A stretch of DNA of 33,678 nt from NCBI GenBank assembly GCA_024232675.1, contig JAAEPL010000290.1, positions 1 to 33,678 of the forward strand, in the 5' to 3' direction. Below the pieces are notes generated by a model. It was not told the origin of the DNA. It searched no databases and worked only from the letters and a program-made list of their open reading frames with translations. Made by a program: the position numbers and the translations under genes. Origin of the DNA: Planctomycetaceae bacterium (GTDB lineage Bacteria > Planctomycetota > Planctomycetia > Pirellulales > Pirellulaceae). Shown here in pieces: positions 1-8,904 of this stretch; position 1 is the stretch's first letter; each line of letters begins with the position of its first letter.

Positions 1-411
1 ACCGTGGCTACCAATATGGCGGGGCGGGGAACGGACATCAAACTGACTGCGGACGTGATTGAAATCGGAGGCCTCCACGTTATCAGCGCCGAATTACATG
101 ATTCTGCGCGGATCGATCGCCAGTTGTTTGGACGCTGTGGTCGCCAGGGGGATCCCGGTTCCACCCGGTTGTACATTTCCGCCGAAGATCAATTGCTGGA
201 ATTGGCCTACGGGCGAACACGGGCAACGCGGATGCGGAAAGTCTCCGGTTGGCGAAAAGAGGATTGGTGGATTGAGCGATTTCATAAAGCTCAGGCCAAG
301 TTAGAACATGAACATTTCAAACAACGCCAGGTCATGATGCATTCTCAAAAAGAGAACTTTAAAGCCTTGCGAGAATCCGGCCGAGATCCTTATTTGGACG
401 TAGCCGATTAA
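1..411 (+). CDS. SecA-like preprotein translocase ATPase, C-terminal end (5' partial)
   Basis: The frame is open from the first base and ends at TAA 409-411, giving the last 136 residues of a larger protein. The opening [15 protein letters not shown] is the motor motif of the second SecA nucleotide-binding fold. It is followed by [20 protein letters not shown] and [11 protein letters not shown], which match the SecA block usually read as [27 protein letters not shown] and carry the conserved arginine-rich ATPase residues. SecA normally continues about 280 more residues through the helical scaffold, helical wing and a zinc-binding tail. Here the protein stops about 80 residues after the GRQGDPG block, at the start of the scaffold helix. 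It is therefore a natural short SecA paralogue or a SecA-like motor, probably not the housekeeping translocase. Two membrane adaptor genes follow on the same strand. The family is clear; the role is inferred. Confidence 0.85.
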   Translation, partial: TVATNMAGRGTDIKLTADVIEIGGLHVISAELHDSARIDRQLFGRCGRQGDPGSTRLYISAEDQLLELAYGRTRATRMRKVSGWRKEDWWIERFHKAQAKLEHEHFKQRQVMMHSQKENFKALRESGRDPYLDVAD

Positions 412-592
412 CCATAAACTTAGCACTTCCAGGATTACCAACGGCGGGCAGCAAAGGCACAGAATGGTCGATCAAAGACGCGTTCGATTGCCTGCCGAGA
501 AATTCGGGAAGGCGAGGAATACCCATCAGAATGCTGGAAAAACAGCCAAGCGAAGCGATGAAAAAAAATTCTTTTAACCAAGGTCGGCAGAG

Positions 593-2632
593 ATGATCGA
601 GAAACAAGCGAATCAAGCTGAGCAAGCTCAGATCGATGCGGTGAAGCAGCGAATTCGCCGTATTCTGGGCGAGCTCAAAGCGCTTGCGAAGTCGCCCGAG
701 GTAACCGATGAACAGTTTCTTGCCCAAATCGCAGCGAGGACGCTGGAATCAACAGGGGCGGCCGGGGTTACTATTTGGCAGGTCAACGGCGACGGCGAGG
801 TCGCGGTGGTCCACGAGGCTGGCAGCACTTCCAATAATTCGCAATTGGATGATAGCCAACTGATCATCCACGAGCGGTTGGTGCGCACGGTCTCGGCAAA
901 CGGTCGGCCGACGCTTATCGAACCCCAAGCGGTCGATCCAAATTCGGGAGAGACGATTAACCCGATGGCTTTCCTGCTGTTGTTGAAACCACTCAATGAT
1001 CCATCGTTACACCGACGATTCGTCATCGAACTATTTCAACGTCCGGGAATTGCCGCTGCCGCGCGAGCGGGATACATGCGGTACCTGGAAGAGATTGGCG
1101 AGATCTTTGGATCCTGGCAAGCCCGGCACCAGTTACGTTTCCAAACGACCCAACAGACCCGCCAGCAGAAATTGTTGGACTTTGTACGCGATATTCATGG
1201 CTCCCTCGATCCTGGTGAGGTGGCTTATGCCGCTGCCAATGATGGTCGGTTGCTGGCTGATTGTGATCGTTTGAGCGTGCTCTCGTTCGACGGGCGGCGT
1301 TGCCAAGTGTTGGCTGTCAGTGGACAAGATGATTTTGACGACCGCTCCAATGTCGTCCGCAAACAACAGAACTTAGCCTCCCTTGTGTGTCGTACACAGG
1401 AACCCTTGTGGTTGATTGGGCAAAGCGAAGAGTTACCGAGAGCTACTCGTGACTTGGTCGACGATTATCTAAACGAATCCCATTCCCGCACGATCGGCGT
1501 GATTCCACTTTTTGATGGTAAGGGAGAGACGGATGAGGATACGGAGCTCGAAGACGTGGATACGGCAATTCCCACGGGAGCCTTAATTCTAGAGTGGTTT
1601 GCTCAGGATGTGACCGAAGACCAGGCCATGGAAGATGTCGTTGTCCTGTCTGATCATGTCGGACGCGCTCTGGCCAATGCCAATGAATACAAAGGGATCT
1701 TTCTGATGCCTGTGTGGCGGGCCGTCGGCAAGTGGAAATGGTTGATGTCGGCGCGTACGTTACCCAAGACAATTGCCGTTGGGGTCTCCATCTTGGTCCT
1801 GGCGCTGTTTTTTCTGGTCTTTCCGTGGTCCTTCAATATGCGCGTTGATGGCGTTTTGGAGCCGGTGGAAAAATACAACGTGTTTGCCAACTCCGCGGGG
1901 GTCGTTGAGGACGTTCTAATCCAGCACGGTCAGCAGGTGCTGAAGGGGGATCCGCTGGTGATCCTACGGAATAAAGACTTGGAAACTAAATTGACCCAGG
2001 CCTACAGCGAACTCGGTGTGGTCAGTCAGCAACAGGCCTCAGCGAGTGCAGCCGCTTGGCGAGCTCGACAAGAACAGAATCAAGAACAAGAGTTGTTAGC
2101 CTCGTCGGAGCAAGCAACGTTGCTGCAACAGAAGTCAGGTCTGTTGACCACGATTAAGTTGTTAGAGGCTCAAAAGGAGCAGCTGACGATCCGCAGCCCG
2201 ATTAACGGTACGATCGTAAGTTGGGATCCTGTCCGGCAACTCACCGAACGCCCTGTATCACCGCAGGACGTCGTCTTGGTGGTTGCCACGTTGGATTCGG
2301 AATGGCACATGGAATTGTTTATTCCCGAACGCAAATATGGTCATGTGTTAAAAGCGACAGAGAAACAGGGTAGTTTTCCCAAGGTTACGTTTTTTGCTGC
2401 GACCGACCCGAACCAACGTTTTAAGGGACAGATTACGCAAATGGAAAGTTACGCGTCCGAACATGCACCGTATGGTAGTAGTGTACGAGCGTTTGCAGAT
2501 TTTGATGGTGACCATCCAGAGCTTTACGTGGGTGCAGCTATTACGGCCAAGATTCATTGTGGAACAAAGTCCGTGGGTTATGCCTGGTTCCACGAGTTGT
2601 TTGAATTTGTGCAATCCCGGCTGTTGTTCTGA
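593..2632 (+). CDS. GAF-domain / HlyD-type membrane adaptor fusion protein
   Basis: A 679-residue protein with an unusual build. Residues about 30-165 and 190-375 look like two GAF-type sensory modules, as inferred from fold-like patterns such as AARTLESTGAAGVTIWQV and LLADCDRLSVLSFDGRRC. One clear membrane segment follows at about 394-415 (TIAVGVSILVLALFFLVF). The rest is a membrane-fusion (HlyD) adaptor: a lipoyl-like half (GVVEDVLIQHGQQVLKGDPL), a glutamine-rich coiled coil, the second lipoyl half (IRSPINGTIVS) and a beta-barrel region. The GAF part should be cytoplasmic and the HlyD part periplasmic. The gene lies 181 bases after the SecA-like gene and 88 bases before the M50/HlyD gene. 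It ends in TGA, which shows that UGA is a normal stop here. The start is the first ATG of the frame; the ribosome site is weak. It probably belongs to an export complex with a built-in cytoplasmic sensor. Confidence 0.8.
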   Translation: MIEKQANQAEQAQIDAVKQRIRRILGELKALAKSPEVTDEQFLAQIAARTLESTGAAGVTIWQVNGDGEVAVVHEAGSTSNNSQLDDSQLIIHERLVRTVSANGRPTLIEPQAVDPNSGETINPMAFLLLLKPLNDPSLHRRFVIELFQRPGIAAAARAGYMRYLEEIGEIFGSWQARHQLRFQTTQQTRQQKLLDFVRDIHGSLDPGEVAYAAANDGRLLADCDRLSVLSFDGRRCQVLAVSGQDDFDDRSNVVRKQQNLASLVCRTQEPLWLIGQSEELPRATRDLVDDYLNESHSRTIGVIPLFDGKGETDEDTELEDVDTAIPTGALILEWFAQDVTEDQAMEDVVVLSDHVGRALANANEYKGIFLMPVWRAVGKWKWLMSARTLPKTIAVGVSILVLALFFLVFPWSFNMRVDGVLEPVEKYNVFANSAGVVEDVLIQHGQQVLKGDPLVILRNKDLETKLTQAYSELGVVSQQQASASAAAWRARQEQNQEQELLASSEQATLLQQKSGLLTTIKLLEAQKEQLTIRSPINGTIVSWDPVRQLTERPVSPQDVVLVVATLDSEWHMELFIPERKYGHVLKATEKQGSFPKVTFFAATDPNQRFKGQITQMESYASEHAPYGSSVRAFADFDGDHPELYVGAAITAKIHCGTKSVGYAWFHELFEFVQSRLLF

Positions 2633-2720
2633 CACGCTGGGGTATGCAAATGACTTGGTAAGTTCCAAGGGTTTGTCGTCATTGCCATAAATCGAAATCC
2701 ATTTCCTTTTCGTCCTTACC

Positions 2721-4919
2721 ATGTCCACTGCTCTCGAATCCACGAACACCCGGCCCGTCAAGCTAAAGATGCGCGGTGATTTGACGGCACACCGGCAGAT
2801 TTACCAAGGTCAGGTGTTTTGGGTTATCAAGGAGCCGGTGGGCCTGAGCTATTATCGGTTTCCCGAAGATAGTTATTTTGTCATGCAGCAGTTGGATGGG
2901 CAGCATAATCTGGAACAGATTGAAGCGGCCTACAATGCTGAATTTTCTCCGCGACGATTGACGATCGATAAGTTGCAGTCTTTCATCGGTAGCCTTCACA
3001 AAGCGGGATTACTGCAAGCGGTTTCGACCGGTCAGGGTCAGGAACTCCTGAAGCGAAGACAGAAACTGCGACGGCAGAAATTGTTTAGCCAATGGGGCAA
3101 CGTGTTAGCGTTGCGGTTCCGAGGCATCGATCCGGAACGCATTCTGAATAACATGAATCCTTCTTTCGGATGGATCTTTTCGGCCCCGGCGGTTTGCTTT
3201 GTGATGTTCTGCGGATTTTTGGCTCTGATGTCGATCTTCGTGAATTGGGAGCTTTTCCTCTCTCGACTGCCGACCTTTAACCAGTTCTTCGATCCCATTT
3301 CCTGGGTCCTGCTGGGAGTGGTGTTGGCGTTCACCAAGGTTTTGCATGAGTTCGGGCATGGCCTTTCTTGCAAACGGTTTGGTGGAGAATGTCATGAAAT
3401 GGGGTTCATGCTGTTGGTCCTGACTCCCTGTCTCTATTGCAATGTTTCCGACTCGTGGACGCTGCCGAATAAATGGCACCGAGCGGCCATCGGTGCTGCA
3501 GGTATTTACATCGAGTTGATTTTGGCCACGATCGCCACCGCCGTTTGGTGGCATACGGCACCCGGTATGCTGAATCAGTTAGCGTTGCAGATGATGACGA
3601 TCTGCTCGGTCAGCACCGTGTTGTTTAACGGTAATCCACTTTTGCGGTTCGACGGCTATTACATTCTAGCGGATGTCATGGAAGTTCCGAATTTGCAACA
3701 GAAAAGTACCCAAGCGTTGACCAACCTGTGTAAGAAACATTTGCTCGGCATCGAAAATGTGAATGAGCAAATGATGCCGACGCGGAATATGCCGATGTTC
3801 GCATTGTATGCGATCGCGTCGATCATTTACCGATGGTTCATCGTCATTGTGATCCTTGTTTTTCTGAACAAGTTATTCGAACCCTATGGTTTGCAGGTGC
3901 TTGGACAGATGATCGCGGCGATGTCGCTGGGCACGCTAATCGGTATGCCCCTGTATAAGTTGTACAAGTTTTTAAAGAACCCTGGACAAAGGTATCAAAT
4001 CAAGATGAAACGCGCTTTAATCAGCGGTGCCGTGATCACTACCGTGGTAGGCATAGTACTTTCCATCCCTTTGCCCTATCACGTCTATTGCGATTTTACG
4101 GTGCGTGGCAAAGGCAGCGAAAATGTCTATGTGCAGACGCCTGGCAGCGTCAAAGCGGTGCTGGTTACCACGGACCAAGCAGTCGAAGAGGGCCAGCAGA
4201 TCATTCAACTGGAAAATTTGCAACTGCAGGAGAGCCTTGTTGAGATCCAATCTCAATTGCTGGTTCTGGAAGCACAAGCAAGGACATTGGAGCTGAGGGC
4301 GTTTCGCAACACTGCCCTGAATGAACAACTAGTGATTCTGCAGTCACAAATCCAAGGCGAAAAGAAACGCGAGGCGGATATGCTGCAGCGTATCGAACGG
4401 CTTACATTGAAGGCACCTCGGCAAGGTTTTCTTATGCCGGTGGTGGAGCAGCAGTCTGGTGAAACCGAGATGAGCTTGCCGATGGCGGCTTTCGAGTCAA
4501 AGAATTACGAAGGTTGGTTGCCCGCAAGCATGCCGGTGTGTGCCGTTGGGGATCCCAATCAGTTGGAGGCGGTAATGGCCATTCCCGAAGAACGAGTTTC
4601 GTTTATCCAGGCGGGCATGGAGGTTAAAATTAAACCCTTTGCCTACTCGTCTCAAACGATCGATACCACCATTTATCGCGTGGGGAAACAAGCGATTCCA
4701 CCACCTCAGGCAGATGCCCCGCAAACGGGATTTGGAGCTATGGCCCAGGCAGCGATGGCTTCCCCCTCGAATCAATATTACGCCACCGCAGATTTGGGCG
4801 ATGGGCAAGGGGTTACCCTGAAAGTTGGGTCGATGGGACGTGCGAAAATTAGGGCCGGGTCGCGGAGTTTGTTCAGCCGAATCTCACGCTGGGCTGCGGA
4901 CACGTTCCGTTTTCAATAA
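2721..4919 (+). CDS. PqqD-like / M50 metalloprotease / HlyD fusion membrane protein
   Basis: A 732-residue polytopic protein. Residues about 15-100 resemble a PqqD-type winged-helix domain (YYRFPEDSYFVMQQLDGQHN, then HKAGLLQ). Several membrane helices follow with the zinc-protease signature H209-E-F-G-H213 and a downstream NGNPLLRFDGYY segment around residue 310, which supplies the third metal ligand as in site-2 (M50) proteases. After more helices (to about residue 460) there is a periplasmic HlyD-like part with the lipoyl halves GSVKAVLVTTDQAVEEGQQI and LTLKAPRQGFLMPV around a coiled coil. Fusions of an M50 domain with a HlyD domain are known near peptide-export systems. The neighbouring GAF/HlyD protein and SecA-like motor suggest one shared machine. 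Whether it cleaves a substrate or only uses the fold as a membrane anchor cannot be told from sequence, although the zinc ligands look intact. Confidence 0.85.
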   Translation: MSTALESTNTRPVKLKMRGDLTAHRQIYQGQVFWVIKEPVGLSYYRFPEDSYFVMQQLDGQHNLEQIEAAYNAEFSPRRLTIDKLQSFIGSLHKAGLLQAVSTGQGQELLKRRQKLRRQKLFSQWGNVLALRFRGIDPERILNNMNPSFGWIFSAPAVCFVMFCGFLALMSIFVNWELFLSRLPTFNQFFDPISWVLLGVVLAFTKVLHEFGHGLSCKRFGGECHEMGFMLLVLTPCLYCNVSDSWTLPNKWHRAAIGAAGIYIELILATIATAVWWHTAPGMLNQLALQMMTICSVSTVLFNGNPLLRFDGYYILADVMEVPNLQQKSTQALTNLCKKHLLGIENVNEQMMPTRNMPMFALYAIASIIYRWFIVIVILVFLNKLFEPYGLQVLGQMIAAMSLGTLIGMPLYKLYKFLKNPGQRYQIKMKRALISGAVITTVVGIVLSIPLPYHVYCDFTVRGKGSENVYVQTPGSVKAVLVTTDQAVEEGQQIIQLENLQLQESLVEIQSQLLVLEAQARTLELRAFRNTALNEQLVILQSQIQGEKKREADMLQRIERLTLKAPRQGFLMPVVEQQSGETEMSLPMAAFESKNYEGWLPASMPVCAVGDPNQLEAVMAIPEERVSFIQAGMEVKIKPFAYSSQTIDTTIYRVGKQAIPPPQADAPQTGFGAMAQAAMASPSNQYYATADLGDGQGVTLKVGSMGRAKIRAGSRSLFSRISRWAADTFRFQ

Positions 4920-4934
4920 TCCGTGATGCGGCTG

Positions 4935-4960
4935 GGGCGTTATCCAAGCGAGAAACGCCC
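4935..4960. terminator. Hairpin between convergent genes
   Basis: Arms GGGCGTT (4935-4941) and AACGCCC (4954-4960) pair perfectly around a 12-base loop. It lies 16 bases after the M50/HlyD stop and 58 bases past the stop of the opposing adaptor gene. There is no T run, so a terminator role is a guess from position. Confidence 0.4.
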
Positions 4961-5017
4961 ATGCGGACTGTCCCGTGTCGGAGCAACCCACGAGGCGTTG
5001 TGGATGGAGCGGGGCGG

Positions 5018-5944
5018 TTACGGTTTGTCGAGTTGGATATCCATCGAAACGGCTGCCCCAGGGTGAAGCAACCATTCGTCGTTGACCTGTTTGTTGGTCA
5101 CAACGGCCTCCACAATGAAGGAGCTGCTGCCATCGGCCGCCGGTTGGAAATCTAATCCAATAGAGCGAACCTTTCCAGTGAACTGGGCCTTCTGTTCGCC
5201 GGCCAAAGAGAGGTAAACCACAACCGTCTTTCCCTTTAAGTCAACGGCATTGAACGCGCGAGTGTTGACCCGACCTTCGACTTTTACCTGTGACAGATCA
5301 ACGAGGCGCACGACGGTTTGACCTTCTTGTACAAACTCGCCTTCTTCCCGCTCGATTGACATGATTTGCCCCGGGTATTTGGCATCCAAGGAATGGCGGG
5401 ATTTCAGTTCATTGACTGCCTTAACCGATTGCTCTTCAATGCGTACAGTCCCAGCATCGATCTCTTTTTGCGCTTTGCTTCGCACCACTTGCAATTCAGC
5501 TTGCCTTGCCGCCAGGCGCTTGCGTTCTAGCTCCTGTCTCGTCGCGGCTCCTTTTCTTTGCAGTTCTTTTTCCGTTTGATATTCTTGAAAGGCAGTCGCG
5601 TACGAAGCTTCCGCGTATTCCACGGGCGTGTTGTCATCGGCTTGTAATTGGGCGTTCGCTAAACGAATATTCGCGGCTTCTAGTTCGCCGTCGACGCTGA
5701 CGGTGTCCAGCTGGGCAATCACGTCGCCTTCTTTGACCGTGTCTCCCTCACTGAAATTCACCTTGGAGATAAATCCCTTTACTCGGGCTGGCACCTCGAT
5801 ATCACGAAATGAGGAAACTAAACCGAGAGGAATATTCACCACGCGCTCGGCAGCAGTAGTCGTTTTCTCTTTTAATTGGGCTTGGCTGGCCAAAGGCACC
5901 ATCAACGCCACAATCAGGGTCGCCATTAAAGCAAGGTGTTTCAC
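5018..5944 (-). CDS. Periplasmic adaptor (membrane-fusion protein, HlyD/RND family)
   Basis: A 308-residue protein with a GTG start and an N-terminal signal sequence (HLALMATLIVALMVPLASQAQ). The first lipoyl half is VKGFISKVNFSEGDTVKEGD, followed by a long charged coiled coil (about residues 85-180). The second half and barrel region contain IMSIEREEGEFVQEGQTVVR and VEGRVNTRAFNAVDLKGKTV. This order matches periplasmic adaptors that link an inner-membrane pump to an outer-membrane channel. No pump or TolC-like gene is visible beside it. It converges on the HlyD/M50 gene, and three HlyD-type proteins within 5 kb suggest they serve a common export task, though its opposite strand means separate transcription. 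A GGA triplet lies about a dozen bases before the GTG; no better in-frame start is visible. Confidence 0.85.
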   Translation of the reverse strand: MKHLALMATLIVALMVPLASQAQLKEKTTTAAERVVNIPLGLVSSFRDIEVPARVKGFISKVNFSEGDTVKEGDVIAQLDTVSVDGELEAANIRLANAQLQADDNTPVEYAEASYATAFQEYQTEKELQRKGAATRQELERKRLAARQAELQVVRSKAQKEIDAGTVRIEEQSVKAVNELKSRHSLDAKYPGQIMSIEREEGEFVQEGQTVVRLVDLSQVKVEGRVNTRAFNAVDLKGKTVVVYLSLAGEQKAQFTGKVRSIGLDFQPAADGSSSFIVEAVVTNKQVNDEWLLHPGAAVSMDIQLDKP

Positions 5945-6083
5945 GATTTCATTTCCGGAAAAGGGTGCACGATTATTTTCACCCCATTGTATCGATCGTG
6001 GGCAAACGCGTTAGATTAAAATCGCTATGATAATAGGGTTGCAAGCTAGTAAATCAGGTAAAGCAGAGGGTTCGGGTTGTTGG

Positions 6084-7289
6084 ATGATTATCCACATCGA
6101 TATGGATGCGTTTTACGCGTCTGTTGAAATTCGAGATAATCCAGCTTTGCGAGATAAGCCGGTAATTATTGGCGGCTCACCGCAAGGTAGGGGTGTTGTA
6201 TCGACGGCCAATTACGTGGCGAGAAAGTTTGGCGTTCACAGTGCGATGCCTGCCGCGCAAGCGGTCCGTCTTTGTCCGCATGCCGTTTTTCTGCGGCCTC
6301 GAATGGAACATTACGTTGCCATTTCCCAACAGATTCGGGAGATTTTTTTCCGTTTCACCTCGTTGGTGGAGCCACTGTCGCTGGATGAGGCTTTTCTTGA
6401 CGTCTCCGGGTGCGAATCGCTATTTGGCCCGGCTCCTGAGATTGCCCGTAAGATCAAAGCCGCGTTGAAGAATGAGGTGGGGCTGGTGGCATCCGCGGGT
6501 GTGGCTCCGAATAAATTTCTTGCCAAGGTCGCTAGTGATTTGGAAAAACCAGATGGACTGGTGGTCGTACCTGCCGAAACTATCCAGTCTTTTCTGGATC
6601 CTTTACCCATTCGTCGGGTTTGGGGTATCGGGCCGCAAACGGAAAAGCGATTTAATGCTCTGGGTGTCAGCACGGTCGCCGGGATTCGAGGCTTAGCACG
6701 TGAGCAATTGCACCGAGAGTTTGGAGCCAACAGCGAGCACTTTTATCGTTTGGCTCGCGGGTGGGATAGTCGCGCTGTTGTACCGGAACACGAAGCGAAA
6801 TCTGTTTCCCACGAAAACACCTTTCCGGTGAATGTGGAAGACCCAGAGATGCTGCGGGCCTGGCTGCAGGAATTAATGGGTCAAGTGACCGTGCGGATGA
6901 GGCGGGCTCAGGTCAAAGGTAAGACGGTGCGAATCAAAGTCCGGTTTTCTGATTTCCGCACCATCACGCGCAGCGAAACATTGAACGAGCTTTCATTTGA
7001 GACGAGGCTGATTGAAACCACTGCGCAAAAACTACTTGCAAAAATTCTTCGCGAATCTCAGCAGCCCGTTCGCTTACTGGGCGCGGGGATGGCTAATTTA
7101 CGAGTTGGGGTACCGGTGCAGCAAACTCTGTTTGACGCAGAAGAAAAGCAGAAACAATCACGGATCGACGAGGCCTGTGACGAACTGAAACAAAAGTTCG
7201 GAGCGGCGGCCGTAAGGACAGCAGCGGCACTGGAAAGCGGCGTCAAAATCCACCGCAATCCCACCACCGAAGATCATAAATCGAATTAG
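6084..7289 (+). CDS. dinB: DNA polymerase IV (Y-family translesion polymerase)
   Basis: A Y-family polymerase that copies damaged DNA at low fidelity. With the start at 6084 the protein has 401 residues and begins MIIHIDMDAFYASVE, exactly where family members begin. An in-frame ATG at 6027 would add 19 residues with no family match. The catalytic carboxylates are D6, D8, D101 and E102 (SLDEAFLD), and Tyr11 is at the steric-gate position. The helix-hairpin-helix (RRVWGIGPQTEKRFNALG) and little-finger domain follow. Near the C-terminus QQTLF resembles a sliding-clamp binding motif. The gene starts 139 bases from the divergent adaptor gene. No LexA-type box was recognised in the gap. The start choice is less certain than the identity. 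Confidence 0.95.
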   Translation: MIIHIDMDAFYASVEIRDNPALRDKPVIIGGSPQGRGVVSTANYVARKFGVHSAMPAAQAVRLCPHAVFLRPRMEHYVAISQQIREIFFRFTSLVEPLSLDEAFLDVSGCESLFGPAPEIARKIKAALKNEVGLVASAGVAPNKFLAKVASDLEKPDGLVVVPAETIQSFLDPLPIRRVWGIGPQTEKRFNALGVSTVAGIRGLAREQLHREFGANSEHFYRLARGWDSRAVVPEHEAKSVSHENTFPVNVEDPEMLRAWLQELMGQVTVRMRRAQVKGKTVRIKVRFSDFRTITRSETLNELSFETRLIETTAQKLLAKILRESQQPVRLLGAGMANLRVGVPVQQTLFDAEEKQKQSRIDEACDELKQKFGAAAVRTAAALESGVKIHRNPTTEDHKSN

Positions 7290-7342
7290 ATCGCTGGAGT
7301 TACCTCCGCAATCCGCCCGCCCGATTCGCGAACAGGGGAAAG

Positions 7343-8173
7343 TTAAACGCGTGCTGGCTCTTTCGCAGTACCGGCGAGACTGGCGCTATCGGAGCAGGTT
7401 GCTATCGAGGCAATCGCGTTACCGTGGTTTTTGAGAATCAAAACACCGGCGAGCGTTTCGATCACGGCCGAACTGTTTTCCACCCAATCCCCCGTGTTGC
7501 AGTAAATGAAGGAGTCGTCTTCACTTTGCTTAAGTGTGGGGCGGTGAATGTGTCCACAAACGACGCCTCGACATTCTCGGTTTCGGGCATGCTGTGTAAG
7601 CGTTGATTCGAACCCGCCTACGGCGCCCACAATTTTTTTGCTCCAGCGTTTGGCAGCAAAGCAATAATTAACTTCATTCAGACCGACCGTGGCTATCAAT
7701 TTATTGGTGAAAAAATTGACGCGAGTTATCCCGTCGTAAACCGAAGAACCGAATCGGGACAAACGGTGGTATTTTTTTTCTACGGAGTCGAAAAGATCCC
7801 CGTGAGTGATCAATAGACGACTCCCGTCGAGCAAGTCGTGTTCAAACTCATCTGCCACTTCGACGCCATCAACCGCAGGGTGGGGTTGTCGTAGGAAGTC
7901 ATCATGATTTCCGGGCGTATAGAAAACCTGAGTGCCGGAACGAATCATGCCTAGGATATGGTCAACCAGTTCATTGTAAACCTCGGGCCAATGCCAGTGA
8001 TTTTTCAGCCGCCAACCATCCAGGAAATCACCGACTAAATACAGTCGTTCCGCGCGATAGCCTTTGAGAAAATTTAAACACGCTTCAGCTCGAGAAAAAC
8101 GAAAGCCCAGATGCTGGTCGCTGATGAAAATGGTACGAACGGTTTCGATCGTACCATTGGCCTGATGATCCAT
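7343..8173 (-). CDS. LpxH-like UDP-2,3-diacylglucosamine diphosphatase / metallophosphoesterase
   Basis: A 276-residue calcineurin-like phosphoesterase. The metal-binding motifs appear in order: D19-x-H21 (ISDQHLG), G48-D49-x-x-D52 (LVGDFLDGW), G88-N89-H90-D91 (TPGNHDD), a middle LLITHGD, and late CGHIHRP. The W/H-rich segment after GDFLD (WRLKNHWHWPEVYN) is typical of LpxH-like proteins, which cleave UDP-2,3-diacylglucosamine in lipid A synthesis. At 276 residues it is slightly longer than classic LpxH (about 240), and some homologues act on other substrates, so the lipid A role is inferred. It converges on dinB with 53 bases between stops. No other lpx gene is present in the window. Confidence 0.75.
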   Translation of the reverse strand: MDHQANGTIETVRTIFISDQHLGFRFSRAEACLNFLKGYRAERLYLVGDFLDGWRLKNHWHWPEVYNELVDHILGMIRSGTQVFYTPGNHDDFLRQPHPAVDGVEVADEFEHDLLDGSRLLITHGDLFDSVEKKYHRLSRFGSSVYDGITRVNFFTNKLIATVGLNEVNYCFAAKRWSKKIVGAVGGFESTLTQHARNRECRGVVCGHIHRPTLKQSEDDSFIYCNTGDWVENSSAVIETLAGVLILKNHGNAIASIATCSDSASLAGTAKEPARV

Positions 8174-8271
8174 GGCAAAGCTATAAATGCTGGAGCGGAT
8201 ATATGAAAAGACCTCATTTTATAAGACTTGAGATCAAAGGTCGACGGATAATTTCGCAGGAATCATTCGTC

Positions 8272-8685
8272 TCAAGCACTTACCCGAATAGGCGATTGAG
8301 TTGGCTGCGGAGCTTGGTTTGAATGAGCTTCCTGAATTTTCGGAGAGGCGACCAGGCTAACTGCTTTGTCGGTTTCGGGATGTCGAGATGTCAGGAGCAG
8401 CGTGGCAACGGCAAACAGGGAGAGCATAGCTCCCGATACCCATGCGGTGACTTGTCCAGCGGCAATACCGCTCCAAAACAGGAGCTGTCCAAAGACGAGG
8501 GTCATCATGAAACACCGCGAAAAGACGACATCGCTATTGCATGGTTTCGGTCGATTGGAAAGGCCTTGTTTTTCTGCCCGTAATTGCGCAATTCGGCGAG
8601 CGTAACCTGCACGTACTTCGTCTCGTGAAGTTTGGTCAATCACGTTCGAACGCACGAATGTGGAGTGTGTGGACGTGGGATGCAT
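8272..8685 (-). CDS. Small membrane protein of unknown function
   Basis: A 137-residue protein. The N-terminal 50 residues are soluble and basic (DEVRAGYARRIAQLRAEKQG). Two hydrophobic segments sit close together at about residues 58-76 (CFMMTLVFGQLLFWSGIAAG) and 80-98 (AWVSGAMLSLFAVATLLLT). A polar tail rich in Gln, Pro and Ser follows. The hairpin-like membrane topology would leave both ends on the same side, probably the cytoplasm. I do not recognise a family. It stands alone on the - strand, 98 bases upstream of the metallophosphoesterase gene, and could be co-transcribed with it. Confidence 0.6.
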   Translation of the reverse strand: MHPTSTHSTFVRSNVIDQTSRDEVRAGYARRIAQLRAEKQGLSNRPKPCNSDVVFSRCFMMTLVFGQLLFWSGIAAGQVTAWVSGAMLSLFAVATLLLTSRHPETDKAVSLVASPKIQEAHSNQAPQPTQSPIRVSA

Positions 8686-8904
8686 GAAGGTTGCGGAGCG
8701 GTTGTCAATTCAATTTGGCGGTCGGCAAACCGGGTAGCTGTAACATCAATGGATATCGTCACAGGGCGTTTTCCGAAACCATGAAATTCGCTCAGGGCCG
8801 GTCATTTGGATTGCAGCTGAGAATGGCAACGTGCATTCAGCAGGAACCTGTTTTTCGGCAAGGATGCCCGTTAAAGCCTACTGGTTAATCGGGATGGGAG
8901 GCGG

